Of a stretch of 64,000 nt of DNA, positions 17,675 through 25,748 are shown piece after piece. Under the pieces are notes generated by a model. That model was not told the DNA's origin. It was given only the letters and a program-made list of their open reading frames with translations, and searched no databases. A program made the position numbers and the translations under genes. The stretch lies in assembly GCF_000380165.1 (NCBI RefSeq), contig NZ_KB904635.1, positions 227,452 to 291,451 of the forward strand, read 5' to 3'. Numbering within the stretch: the stretch's first letter is position 1; every line of letters begins with the position of its first letter. The stretch comes from Wenjunlia vitaminophila DSM 41686. Its GTDB lineage: Bacteria > Actinomycetota > Actinomycetes > Streptomycetales > Streptomycetaceae.

Positions 17675-17709
17675 TGGGGCGCCCCGGCGAGCAAGGGAGA
17701 ACGGTTGCC

Positions 17710-18669
17710 ATGACTCAGGCTGTGCGCGTCGGGCTGGTCGGGCTGGGCATCATCGCGGAGACGCATCTCGAAGTGCTGGCCGACCTGCCCCGTGTGGACC
17801 TGGATTTCACAGTCGATCCGTACGTGGCGGAGCCACCCGCATTCCGTGACAGAAAGCCACCGCACTACAAGAATCTCGTCGATGCTCTGGACGACCACCA
17901 ACCAGATCTCATTGTGCTCGCCACCCCCACCACCATGCACGCTGTCCTGGCGGCTGAGGCATTGGCTCACTCCGGGGCACGGGTCCTCGTTGAGAAACCG
18001 TTGGTGCACGATCTGGACTCGCTTCACCACCTGTCCTCACTGCGAGACACCGAGCGCGTGGACGAGCGCCTTTTCGTCGCACACCACTTCGCGTTCTCTC
18101 CGGAGGTGCGCTGGGCTGCCGAACTGATAGACCGGCACCCTGAGTGGGGGCCGGTCACTGCGCTCACCTCAGCGTTCTACGATCCATACGTCCTGCGAGG
18201 CGAGCAAGCATTCACCTCGTACGTCTCCAGTTGGATGGACTCCGGCGTGAACCAGCTCAGCGTGCTGGCTCGCTTCGTGGAACCCATCGCACTGACCTCT
18301 GCCCAGTTTCGGGACGAGGGTGCGAGCGCCTGGTGTACCTGCGCCTATCGCTCACGTGGCGCGGAGGGTATCGCCAGGCTGCGAACCAGTTGGCTCACCG
18401 GGTCCAGCAGCAAGGAAACCGCCCTTGCCTTCGGGCGCTCGGGCGTTGACCTGTGGATTGATCACACCGCCATGACCGGGTTCGCCGCGCAGGGCAATCA
18501 GCTCCTCGCCACGCACGGCCATGACGGCCGCACGCCTCGGAAGATCGCCCACTACCGACCGCTCTATGAGAGCCTGCTTTCCACTCGCCCGGACCCAGTG
18601 CTCAGCTTCGACACCGCGGTGACCATCACCGAGATACACCACGCCGACCCCGCCCCCGAGGTACCGTGA
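17710..18669 (+). CDS. Gfo/Idh/MocA-family oxidoreductase
   Basis: 319 residues. The N-terminal Rossmann domain has the dinucleotide motif GLVGLGIIAETHL (about residues 8-20) and the family's EKPL signature (VLVEKPLVHD) carrying the conserved lysine. The C-terminal alpha/beta domain shows AFYDPYVLRGEQAFTSYVSSWMDSGVNQLSVL, where the family usually has its GG..DxGxH-type catalytic block; the Asp and Asn occupy comparable positions. It is predicted to oxidise or reduce a sugar-like substrate with NAD(P). GGGAGA lies about 10 nt upstream of the ATG. It follows the STAND NTPase by 35 bp and shares its lower GC, suggesting joint transfer. Substrate unknown. Confidence 0.85.
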   Translation: MTQAVRVGLVGLGIIAETHLEVLADLPRVDLDFTVDPYVAEPPAFRDRKPPHYKNLVDALDDHQPDLIVLATPTTMHAVLAAEALAHSGARVLVEKPLVHDLDSLHHLSSLRDTERVDERLFVAHHFAFSPEVRWAAELIDRHPEWGPVTALTSAFYDPYVLRGEQAFTSYVSSWMDSGVNQLSVLARFVEPIALTSAQFRDEGASAWCTCAYRSRGAEGIARLRTSWLTGSSSKETALAFGRSGVDLWIDHTAMTGFAAQGNQLLATHGHDGRTPRKIAHYRPLYESLLSTRPDPVLSFDTAVTITEIHHADPAPEVP

Positions 18670-18740
18670 CGCCGCCCCGCATGGCCGGAGCCAGCGGGCC
18701 TCGGAGGACTGCGGCGGACCGTCGATGCAGACGGTTCAAC

Positions 18741-18746
18741 TAGCAT
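18741..18746 (+). promoter_or_regulatory. -10 box TAGCAT of a leaderless promoter
   Basis: Matches the actinobacterial TANNNT hexamer and ends 8 nt before the ATG at 18755, where no ribosome binding site exists; translation is probably leaderless. Confidence 0.5.
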
Positions 18747-18754
18747 TCCCAGGC

Positions 18755-19558
18755 ATGGCGATGTTCGTGCACCTGACGTCGGCGGCGAACGCGTCGCGGA
18801 TCCGACGGTCCGGAGTGCGGCCGGCCAGCCACGGACAGGGCGGCACGCGCGGGGCGTACTGCTTCCCGGTGCTGCCGTCGTACACCCTCACCCACCAGTG
18901 GCTGCGTGAACTGGCCCGCTTCGGCCACCGGGGAAGGCTGGTGGCCGTCCACGTGCGGTTGGACGACGACCAGCGCGTGCTGGTCGGGCGTTACACGGAC
19001 CGCACGCGGGGCGCCCAGTCCACGGTCACCGCGGCCGAGGCGGTGCGGCGGATCGCCGCGCTGGACGACCCACGGGGGTGGGAGGTGTTCGTACCCCGGG
19101 CGATCCGGCCGCGCGAAGTGCACCGGATCCGGCCCGTGCCGCAGGTGGTGGGCTGGCGGTACTACCCTGACGCCCACGGCGTGCGCCCCTGCACCTGCAT
19201 GGGATGCCGGGTACGCGGGGAGTACGGTGCGCGCCGCCTGCGCGAGCGGTTGCCGCATCCGCTGGACGGTCCGCCGCCTCCAGCCAGAGTGCTGCTCGCC
19301 AGGGTCGCGGCAGCCGGTGATCCCGGAGACCCAGCCGTGTTGCGCGAGGCGTTGCACTGGTTCGGCATGCGTCGACGGGGCCCGCTCGCCCGGCTGGCCC
19401 GCCTCACCGCCCATCCCGACCCCGGCGTGCGGGAAGAACTGGTGTGGGCGGTCGCCCGCTGGTCAACCCCCGGGGTCAACGCGCTGCTCGACGCTCTCGC
19501 GGACGACCCGCACCCGGGCGTCCGGAAGGCGGTGGAGGCGGTCCGTGAGTCGCAGTGA
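18755..19558 (+). CDS. HEAT-repeat protein with conserved N-terminal domain
   Basis: 267 residues. The N-terminal about 140 residues (MFVHLTSAANASRIRRSGVRP ... GAYCFPVLPSYTLTHQWLREL ... VAVHVRLDDDQRVLVGRY) form a domain found in actinobacterial HEAT-repeat proteins; the opening HLT...RIRRSG resembles the start of ADP-ribosyltransferase-like folds such as DarT/KptA, but that is only a suggestion. A CTCMGC cluster (about residue 150) could bind metal. The C-terminus has HEAT-like repeats ending with DPHPGVRKAVEAV. A second ATG two codons later is also possible. Not obviously linked to the STAND islet: its GC is back to the genome level. Confidence 0.75.
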   Translation: MAMFVHLTSAANASRIRRSGVRPASHGQGGTRGAYCFPVLPSYTLTHQWLRELARFGHRGRLVAVHVRLDDDQRVLVGRYTDRTRGAQSTVTAAEAVRRIAALDDPRGWEVFVPRAIRPREVHRIRPVPQVVGWRYYPDAHGVRPCTCMGCRVRGEYGARRLRERLPHPLDGPPPPARVLLARVAAAGDPGDPAVLREALHWFGMRRRGPLARLARLTAHPDPGVREELVWAVARWSTPGVNALLDALADDPHPGVRKAVEAVRESQ

Positions 19559-19582
19559 TCACTGGCCCCCGGAACCGACCAC

Positions 19583-20236
19583 CTAGGTGGCGGCCAGCAG
19601 CACCGCGAGGACCGCGGCCCCGGCCAGGGTCGGGCCGATGACCTCGAACGCCCAGCGGACGACCGCCTCGCCGGCGGCCTCCGGTCGGTCCCGGTTCCGC
19701 TCCAGGGTCTCCCGCAACTCGTCCACCGCGGTGTCCGACCACGCCTTGGTCGGGCTGTGCAGCGCGCCCCGGCTGAAGGCCGAGGTGGTGGTCCTTCCGT
19801 ACGGGTCCTCGGTGGCGGCCCTGACCTGGTTGCGGCTGGCCCGTTTGCGCTGGCGCATCGAGACCGGGACGGCCCAGAGCTGGTACTTGCGGTCCTCGGT
19901 CAACGCCTCGACGGTGTACGCGGAGCGCAGGTCGGCCACGACCGACCAGGGCAGGGTGATCGTGCGGAACGGGTTCCGCACCACCATGCGTTCCTCCGAC
20001 GCGAACACCGCGGGTCGCAGGGTGAACGCGACGACGACCGGCGCGATCATCAGCAGCGACGCCAGCGCCAGCCAGGGCACCCGGCCCTCCCCGTGCAGCA
20101 CCGCGTCGCCCACCAGCCAGCCGCCGACTGCGAGCAGCAGCACGCCGGTGATGATGCCGGACGTCGAACGGTAGGAGCGCGCCGCGTACACGGGCTCCGG
20201 GGTCGGCGTCCCGGGACGGTTGTCGGGGCTCGTCAT
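19583..20236 (-). CDS. PH-domain membrane protein
   Basis: 217 residues. After a 25-residue cytoplasmic N-terminus come two adjacent membrane helices (IITGVLLLAVGGWLVGDAV and VPWLALASLLMIAPVVVAF). A bacterial PH-like domain follows (VFASEERMVVRNPFRTITLPWSVVADLRSAYTVEAL), then RKYQLWAVPVSMRQRKRASR, and a third hydrophobic segment closes the C-terminus. This layout is typical of actinobacterial bPH2-like membrane proteins near deoC. A very long reading frame continues upstream but the ATG here gives the conserved start. Function unknown. Confidence 0.82.
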   Translation of the reverse strand: MTSPDNRPGTPTPEPVYAARSYRSTSGIITGVLLLAVGGWLVGDAVLHGEGRVPWLALASLLMIAPVVVAFTLRPAVFASEERMVVRNPFRTITLPWSVVADLRSAYTVEALTEDRKYQLWAVPVSMRQRKRASRNQVRAATEDPYGRTTTSAFSRGALHSPTKAWSDTAVDELRETLERNRDRPEAAGEAVVRWAFEVIGPTLAGAAVLAVLLAAT

Positions 20237-20346
20237 GAGATCCGATTGTGCCTGAACCCGGGCGGCGACCCCGACTCGACGGCATTGCGGTACCGCATCG
20301 ATAACCGGTCGGGGAACGGTCGGTAGCCGCGGACCTCCCCCTTCCG

Positions 20347-20358
20347 CTACGCGTGTAG
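20347..20358. promoter_or_regulatory. Nucleoside-regulon palindrome CTACGCGTGTAG before deoC
   Basis: One mismatch from CTACGCGCGTAG. It is followed immediately by a -10 box TATGCT (20360-20365), and the GTG of deoC starts 6 nt after that box, so a bound regulator would block the promoter. Confidence 0.78.
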
Positions 20359-20371
20359 ATATGCTCGTCTG

Positions 20372-21370
20372 GTGAGCATGCCCACTGTTCCCGCATACGG
20401 CCCCGACGCGGCCGGCCGGCTGGCCGAGATGGCGGACGTCACCGCCTCGGACAGCGCCCTGCGCCGCTTCCTGCACGGGCTCCCCGGCGTCGACGCGGTC
20501 GGCCTCCAGGCCCGCGCCGCTGCGCTCGGCACCCGTTCGATCAAGACATCGGCCAAGGCGTACGCCCTTGACCTGGCGATCTCCATGATCGACCTGACCA
20601 CCCTGGAAGGCGCGGACACCCCCGGGAAGGTCCGGGCGCTGTCCGCCAAGGGCGTCCGCCCCGACCCGACCGACCCGACCGCCCCTTCGGTCGCCGCCAT
20701 CTGTGTCTATCCGGACATGGTGCCCGTGGCCCGGAAGGCCCTGGACGGCACCGGGGTCAAGGTGGCCTCGGTCGCCACCGCCTTCCCCTCGGGTCGGGCC
20801 GGGCTCCCGGTCAAGCTGGCGGACACGGCCGAGGCCGTGTCCGCCGGAGCGGACGAGATCGACATGGTGATCGACCGCGGCGCCTTCCTCGCCGGCAGGT
20901 ACCGCGAGGTCTTCGAGACGATCGAGGCGGTCAAGGCGGCCTGCCGCCGTCCCGACGGCACCTCGGCGCACCTGAAGGTCATCTTCGAGACCGGGGAGCT
21001 GTCCACCTACGACAACGTGCGGCGCGCCTCCTGGCTCGCCATGCTGGCCGGCGCCGACTTCATCAAGACCTCGACCGGCAAGGTCGCGGTCAACGCCACC
21101 CCACCGGTGACCCTGCTGATGCTGGAAGCGGTCCGCGACTTCCACGCCGCCACCGGGGTACGGGTGGGACTGAAGCCGGCAGGAGGCATCCGCACCGCCA
21201 AGGACGCCATCAAGTACCTGGTGCTGGTGAACGAGACGGCGGGTGAGGCCTGGCTGACCGCCGACTGGTTCCGGTTCGGTGCCTCCAGCCTGCTGAACGA
21301 CCTGCTGATGCAGCGGCAGAAACTGAGCACGGGCAGGTACTCCGGCCCCGACTACGTGACGGTGGACTGA
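20372..21370 (+). CDS. deoC: Deoxyribose-phosphate aldolase
   Basis: 332-residue class I aldolase that splits 2-deoxyribose-5-phosphate into glyceraldehyde-3-phosphate and acetaldehyde. The Schiff-base lysine is in ADFIKTSTGK and the second conserved lysine in VGLKPAGGI; the DEIDMVIDRGAF block carries the conserved Asp. Longer than the E. coli enzyme because of an N-terminal extension, as in other actinomycetes. Leaderless GTG start (GTGAGCATG; an ATG two codons later is the alternative) right after TATGCT. First gene of an operon with two aldehyde dehydrogenase-family genes. The adjacent palindrome suggests co-regulation with PNP and add. Confidence 0.95.
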   Translation: MSMPTVPAYGPDAAGRLAEMADVTASDSALRRFLHGLPGVDAVGLQARAAALGTRSIKTSAKAYALDLAISMIDLTTLEGADTPGKVRALSAKGVRPDPTDPTAPSVAAICVYPDMVPVARKALDGTGVKVASVATAFPSGRAGLPVKLADTAEAVSAGADEIDMVIDRGAFLAGRYREVFETIEAVKAACRRPDGTSAHLKVIFETGELSTYDNVRRASWLAMLAGADFIKTSTGKVAVNATPPVTLLMLEAVRDFHAATGVRVGLKPAGGIRTAKDAIKYLVLVNETAGEAWLTADWFRFGASSLLNDLLMQRQKLSTGRYSGPDYVTVD

Positions 21371-21374
21371 CGAC

Positions 21375-22805
21375 ATGGCATTCGAGTACGCACCCGCGCC
21401 GCAGTCCCGGGCGATCGTGGACATCGCCCCCTCCTACGGCCTGTTCATCGACGGGGAGTTCGTCGAGGGCACCAGCGGTGAGCTGCGCAAGACCATCTCC
21501 CCGGCGAGCGAGGAGGTCCTCGCCGAGTACACCCAGGCCGGCGCCGAGGACGTGGACCGTGCGGTGCGCGCCGCCCGGCGGGCCTTCCCGGCCTGGTCCG
21601 CGCTCCCCGGGGCGGAACGCGCCAAGTACCTGTTCCGGATCGCCCGGATCGTGCAGGAGCGCTCGCGGGAACTGGCGGTGCTGGAGACGCTGGACAACGG
21701 CAAGCCGATCCGGGAGACCCGGGACTTCGACCTGCCGACCGTGGCGGCGCACTTCTTCTACTACGCGGGCTGGGCGGACAAGCTCCCGTACGCGGGGTTC
21801 GGCCCCGACCCCAGGCCGCTGGGGGTGGCGGGGCAGATCATCCCGTGGAACTTCCCGCTGATGATGCTGGCCTGGAAGATCGCCCCGGCGTTGGCCACCG
21901 GCAACACGGTGGTGCTCAAGCCGGCGGAGACCACGCCCCTGTCCGCGTTGTTCTTCGCGGACGTGTGCCGCCAGGCTGGCCTGCCCAGGGGCGTGGTGAA
22001 CATCGTCACCGGGGACGGCGCCACCGGTCGCGCCCTGGTGGAGCACCCCGACATCAACAAGATCGCGTTCACCGGCTCCACCGCGGTGGGCAAGGGCATC
22101 GCCCGCGCGGTCGCCGGCACCGACCGCCGGCTCTCCCTCGAGCTCGGCGGCAAGGCGGCGAACGTGGTCTTCGACGACGCCCCGATCGACCAGGCGGTGG
22201 AGGGCATCGTCACGGGCATCTTCTTCAACCAGGGCCACGTGTGTTGCGCGGGCTCCCGGCTGCTGGTGCAGGAGTCGGTGGCCGAGGAGGTACTGGAGTC
22301 GCTGAAGCGGCGGATGGCCACGCTGCGCGTCGGTGACCCCCTGGACAAGAACACCGACATCGGGGCCATCAACTCGGCCGAACAACTCGCCCGCATCCGG
22401 GCGCTCGCCGACACCGGTGAGGCCGAGGGCGCCGAGCGCTGGTCACCGGCGTGCGAGCTACCGGGTTCCGGCTTCTGGTTCGCGCCGACGCTGTTCACCG
22501 GCGTCACCCAGGCCCACCGCATCGCCCGGGAGGAGATCTTCGGACCGGTGCTGTCCGTGCTCACCTTCCGCACCCCGGCCGAGGCCGTGGAGAAGGCCAA
22601 CAACACGCCGTACGGGCTCTCCGCGGGCGTGTGGACCGAGAAGGGCTCGCGCATCCTGTGGATGGCCGACCGGCTGCGCGCCGGTGTGGTGTGGGCCAAC
22701 ACGTTCAACCGGTTCGATCCCTCCTCGCCGTTCGGCGGGTACAAGGAGTCGGGCTACGGCCGCGAGGGCGGCCGACACGGTCTGGAGGCGTACCTCGATG
22801 TCTGA
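21375..22805 (+). CDS. Aldehyde dehydrogenase, full length
   Basis: 476-residue NAD(P)-dependent aldehyde dehydrogenase. Visible elements: IIPWNFPLMMLAWKIAPALATGN (cofactor-binding region), FTGSTAVGKGI, the general base Glu256 in LSLELGGK, the nucleophile Cys290 in NQGHVCCAGSR, and the C-terminal FNRFDPSSPFGGYKESGYGREGG. It starts 4 nt after the deoC stop and overlaps the next gene by 8 nt, so the three genes are translationally coupled. The natural substrate is probably the acetaldehyde produced by DeoC or a related short aldehyde, by operon logic. Confidence 0.93.
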   Translation: MAFEYAPAPQSRAIVDIAPSYGLFIDGEFVEGTSGELRKTISPASEEVLAEYTQAGAEDVDRAVRAARRAFPAWSALPGAERAKYLFRIARIVQERSRELAVLETLDNGKPIRETRDFDLPTVAAHFFYYAGWADKLPYAGFGPDPRPLGVAGQIIPWNFPLMMLAWKIAPALATGNTVVLKPAETTPLSALFFADVCRQAGLPRGVVNIVTGDGATGRALVEHPDINKIAFTGSTAVGKGIARAVAGTDRRLSLELGGKAANVVFDDAPIDQAVEGIVTGIFFNQGHVCCAGSRLLVQESVAEEVLESLKRRMATLRVGDPLDKNTDIGAINSAEQLARIRALADTGEAEGAERWSPACELPGSGFWFAPTLFTGVTQAHRIAREEIFGPVLSVLTFRTPAEAVEKANNTPYGLSAGVWTEKGSRILWMADRLRAGVVWANTFNRFDPSSPFGGYKESGYGREGGRHGLEAYLDV

Positions 22806-23790
22806 GAAGTCCCGGAAGGGCGCCAGGACCAGCAGCCGCGACAGGGCAGCCGGCGGGAACGGCGGCGACAGGGCGGGGACCGGCAGGACCGGGAGGACCA
22901 GCAGCGACGACAAGGCGGGGAAGACGGCGGTGCCCGAGCGGGTCAGCGTGTTCAAGACGTACAAGCTGTTCATCGGGGGGAAGTTCCCCCGATCCGAGAG
23001 CGGACGGGTGTACGAGGTGACCGACAGCAAGGGCACCTGGTTGGCCAACGCGCCGCTGGGCTCCCGCAAGGACGCCCGGGACGCGGTGGTGGCCGCTCGC
23101 AAGGCGTTCCCCGGCTGGTCCGGTGCCACCGCCTACAACCGCGGCCAGATCCTGTACCGGGTCGCGGAGATGTTGCAGGGCCGGGCCGACCAGTTCGCGG
23201 CCGAGGTCGCGGACGCCGAGGGCCTGTCCAGGGCCAAGGCCGCGGCGGTGGTGGACGCGGCCGTGGACCGCTGGGTCTGGTACGCCGGCTGGTCGGACAA
23301 GGTGGCCCAGGTCGCCGGGTCGGCTAACCCGGTCGCCGGCCCCTACTTCAACCTCTCCGTCCCCGAACCCACCGGGGTGGTCGCGGTGCTCGCGCCCCAG
23401 GACTCGTCGTTCCTCGGACTGGTCTCGGTGGTCGCACCGGTGGTGGTGACCGGGAACACGGCCGTGGTGCTCGCCGCCGAATCGGCCCCGTTGCCGGCGC
23501 TCTCCCTGGCCGAGGTGCTCGCCACCTCCGATCTGCCGGGCGGCGTGGTGAACGTGTTGTCCGGCCGGGTCGCCGAGGTCGGCCCGCCCCTCGCCGGCCA
23601 CCAGGACGTCAACGCCATCGACCTTGCCGGAGCCGCTGGCCAGCGGGCCGCCGAGCTGGAGGCGGCAGCGGCGGAGAACCTCAAGCGGGTGCTGCGGCCC
23701 GCCGGTACCGACTGGACGGCGGACCCCGGACCTGACCGCATGCTGGCGTTCCTGGAGACCAAGACCGTCTGGCACCCGATCGGCGTGTGA
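22798..23790 (+). CDS. Truncated aldehyde dehydrogenase-family protein lacking the catalytic domain
   Basis: 330 residues. A basic, Gly/Ser-rich N-terminal extension of about 45 residues is followed by the ALDH cofactor-binding half (YKLFIGGKFPRSESGRVYEV, ARKAFPGWSGATAYNRGQILYRVAEML, VDRWVWYAGWSDKVAQVAG, EPTGVVAVLAPQDSSFLGL). The normal proline/tryptophan/asparagine WNFP motif is replaced by QDSSF. The chain stops where the catalytic Glu and Cys segments should begin (tail AAENLKRVLRPAGTDW). The frame is open and codon usage normal, so this looks like a maintained pseudoenzyme, not a decay product. A similar second ALDH follows deoC in Streptomyces. It may be a partner subunit of the upstream enzyme. 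Confidence 0.85.
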   Translation: MSEKSRKGARTSSRDRAAGGNGGDRAGTGRTGRTSSDDKAGKTAVPERVSVFKTYKLFIGGKFPRSESGRVYEVTDSKGTWLANAPLGSRKDARDAVVAARKAFPGWSGATAYNRGQILYRVAEMLQGRADQFAAEVADAEGLSRAKAAAVVDAAVDRWVWYAGWSDKVAQVAGSANPVAGPYFNLSVPEPTGVVAVLAPQDSSFLGLVSVVAPVVVTGNTAVVLAAESAPLPALSLAEVLATSDLPGGVVNVLSGRVAEVGPPLAGHQDVNAIDLAGAAGQRAAELEAAAAENLKRVLRPAGTDWTADPGPDRMLAFLETKTVWHPIGV

Positions 23791-23796
23791 CCCACT

Positions 23797-23834
23797 GCTC
23801 CTCCCGCACCAGGGCGTGCCCGTGCGGGAGGAGC
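23797..23834. terminator. Hairpin terminator after the deoC operon
   Basis: Perfect 13-bp stem GCTCCTCCCGCAC / GTGCGGGAGGAGC with a 12-nt loop, starting 7 nt after the last stop codon. It may also serve the convergent secreted-protein gene. Confidence 0.8.
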
Positions 23835-23918
23835 GCCCGGCCGCAACGGCCGCCCCACCGGCCCTGGCCGCACCCCGCGGCACGTGGACCGGGCGGCAGC
23901 AGGGCCACCGAGAGCCGC

Positions 23919-24737
23919 TCAGGCCGATGGGGTGAGCGGCCCGTTCGCCGCGACCTGACCCAGCGAACCCCCCTGCGTCAGCGGGTCGGTGACCAGCCTG
24001 GTGCTCACCGGCGGCAGGTCCCCCACCCGGGTCCCGACGGAGTTGCTCAGCGGATCGACGCCCGTCCCGGCCAAGGGGTTGGGCTTGAGGCCGCCCACCG
24101 GCGCAAGCGCCGCTGACACACCGGTGCGCACCCCCCGGCTGGCCCCGTCCACGCCGGTCGAAGCGGCCGGCGCGACCCGCGCCCCACCCCGCCGGGGAAC
24201 CGGTGGGTGCCCGTCGGAACGCTCCCGGGGGCCCTGCCGCGCGACCGTGGGACCCGCAGCCGAACCGACACCGGCGAGCGCGGCGGGCCCGCCGCCGGTC
24301 CGCACCGGGGATTCCAGCTCCGGGCCGCGCTGGAGCTCGGGACCGCGGTACAGCGCCCCCGGGTGCCAGGGCGCCCGGTGCCTCTGCGTTCCCCGCGCGT
24401 GACGTCGCCGTACCTGATCCCGCCGTACCTGATCCCGCTGTGCTTGGCCTTGCTGTGCCTGGCCTTGCTGTGCCTGGCCTTGCTGTGCCTGACCCCTTGC
24501 GTCCTGGCTCGGCGACACCCGCCCCAGCATTGCTGGCTCTTGGGCTTGCGGGGCCCCGGCCGGGGTGGGAGCCGGGTGCGCGGACGCCGCGACCGGCGGG
24601 GGGACCGCGGCGACACAGACCGCGGGCCCGGCGGCCAGGGCGACGCCGGCGGAGGACACCGCGATGGCGGCACGCACCAGGGCGCGGGGCAGAACGGGCT
24701 TACCAGGCTGGGCGTGGCGGCCCTGGGACACGGACAT
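23919..24737 (-). CDS. Secreted low-complexity repeat protein
   Basis: 272 residues with a signal peptide (RALVRAAIAVSSAGVALAAGPAVCVAA). The mature part is Gly/Pro/Arg-rich with no recognised domain. Around residues 82-110 it has Gln-rich repeats (GQAQQ four times, then RDQVRR twice) encoded by 15-bp DNA repeats. The C-terminal half carries Gly-Val/Thr-rich segments (PVGGLKPNPLAGTGVDPLSNSV). AGGAGG sits only 2 nt before the ATG but 8 nt before a GTG at 24731, so the GTG may be the real start. No function can be assigned; similar proteins are cell-surface or chaplin-like only by location. Confidence 0.65.
   Translation of the reverse strand: MSVSQGRHAQPGKPVLPRALVRAAIAVSSAGVALAAGPAVCVAAVPPPVAASAHPAPTPAGAPQAQEPAMLGRVSPSQDARGQAQQGQAQQGQAQQGQAQRDQVRRDQVRRRHARGTQRHRAPWHPGALYRGPELQRGPELESPVRTGGGPAALAGVGSAAGPTVARQGPRERSDGHPPVPRRGGARVAPAASTGVDGASRGVRTGVSAALAPVGGLKPNPLAGTGVDPLSNSVGTRVGDLPPVSTRLVTDPLTQGGSLGQVAANGPLTPSA
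24435..24494 (-). repeat. 15-bp tandem repeats encoding GQAQQ units
   Basis: Three near-identical copies of TTGCTGTGCCTGGCC (plus-strand view, 24450-24494), preceded by one diverged copy from 24435. In phase with the reading frame of the secreted protein. Confidence 0.8.
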
Positions 24738-24983
24738 ATCCTCCTGCTTTCAGCGGTCGAGCACACTGCCACACTCAATGACTACTCACAGTAGCCGTTC
24801 GACTGCACGCACTCACTCAACCGCTCTCCATTTCCCCCGAAGGAGTAATGGAGCGCTACCGGACTACAGGGGCAGCGATTTGACCTTTTGCCCGCTATCG
24901 ACACGATCTGTCCGATTGAACGGGCGAATCCATGGAGAATTCACCAGGTCACCACGCAGGGTGATACTGCACACTGGTGTTCC

Positions 24984-25709
24984 GTGAACCTTCATCCCGT
25001 CGCCCGTGCGATTTTGCTGACCGGCCCGTCCGGCACCGGCAAGACCTCCCTCGCCGCGCGCACCGGTCTCCCGGTGCTGCGGCTGGACGACTTCTACAAG
25101 TGCGGCGGCGATCCGACCCTGCCGTCGTTGCCCGGCGGCGGCGTTGACTGGGACTCCCCGAGGTCGTGGGACGCCCGGGCCGCGGTGTCGGCGGTCAGCG
25201 CCCTGGCCCGCACCGGGCGTGCGGAGGTCCCGGTCTACGACATCGCGGCCAGCGCCCGCGTGGGGAGCACGGCCCTGGAGCTGAGCGGTCAGCCGGTGTT
25301 CGTCGCCGAGGGCATCTTCGCTGCGGAGATCATTGACCGTTGCCGGGAGTTGGGGGTGCTCGCGGACGCGCTGTGCCTGTGCGGGCGCCCGTTCACCACG
25401 TTCCGCCGCAGGCTCGTGCGGGACCTGCGCGAACGGCGCAAGCCAGCACCGTTCCTGCTGCGCCGGGGCTGGATGCTGATGCGGGGCGAGGAGGCGATCG
25501 TCGCCCGGCAGACCGCGCTGGGTGCGCGGCCCTGCGGCCGGGAGGAGGCGCTGCGCCGGGTGGACTCCGCGGTGCGCCGTTGGACGCTCTACGGGTCCCG
25601 ACCGCACGTGGAGGGTCCGACCACCGAACTCCCCGACGCCGCCCAGCCGACGGTTCCCGCGCCGGCCCCGCAGCCGTCCTCCACCACCCCACAGCCGTCG
25701 GCGCCCTGA
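24984..25709 (+). CDS. P-loop ATPase/uridine-kinase-like protein
   Basis: 241 residues. Walker A LLTGPSGTGKTS at residues 11-22 is followed by LRLDDFYKCGGDPTLP, the substrate-side DDFY motif of uridine kinase/phosphoribulokinase-like proteins, and a second acidic strand VFVAEGIFAAEII. A basic region RPFTTFRRRLVRDLRERRKP could form the lid. The C-terminal 30 residues are Pro/Thr/Ser-rich. The start is GTG, without a clear ribosome binding site. Given the nucleoside salvage genes around, uridine or cytidine phosphorylation is tempting but unproven; many such actinobacterial proteins are only called ATP-binding. Transcribed rightwards, convergent with sigQ. Confidence 0.78.
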   Translation: MNLHPVARAILLTGPSGTGKTSLAARTGLPVLRLDDFYKCGGDPTLPSLPGGGVDWDSPRSWDARAAVSAVSALARTGRAEVPVYDIAASARVGSTALELSGQPVFVAEGIFAAEIIDRCRELGVLADALCLCGRPFTTFRRRLVRDLRERRKPAPFLLRRGWMLMRGEEAIVARQTALGARPCGREEALRRVDSAVRRWTLYGSRPHVEGPTTELPDAAQPTVPAPAPQPSSTTPQPSAP

Positions 25710-25748
25710 CCGCGGTGACCGCCGGCGACAGCGCCGGTCGGGGTCCGG

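Noticed and set aside
15032..18669. Calling the STAND/oxidoreductase pair a proven defence system
   Set aside because: No effector domain, integrase or neighbouring known defence gene is visible; only architecture and GC hint at it.
20237..21424. Minus-strand upstream extension of the PH-domain gene
   Set aside because: It runs antisense across deoC; the ATG at 20236 gives the conserved protein start.
24848..24883. A tiny reading frame (11 codons) after GAAGGAG
   Set aside because: The ribosome binding site is only 2 nt from the ATG and the peptide is not conserved-looking; it could be a leader peptide but evidence is lacking.
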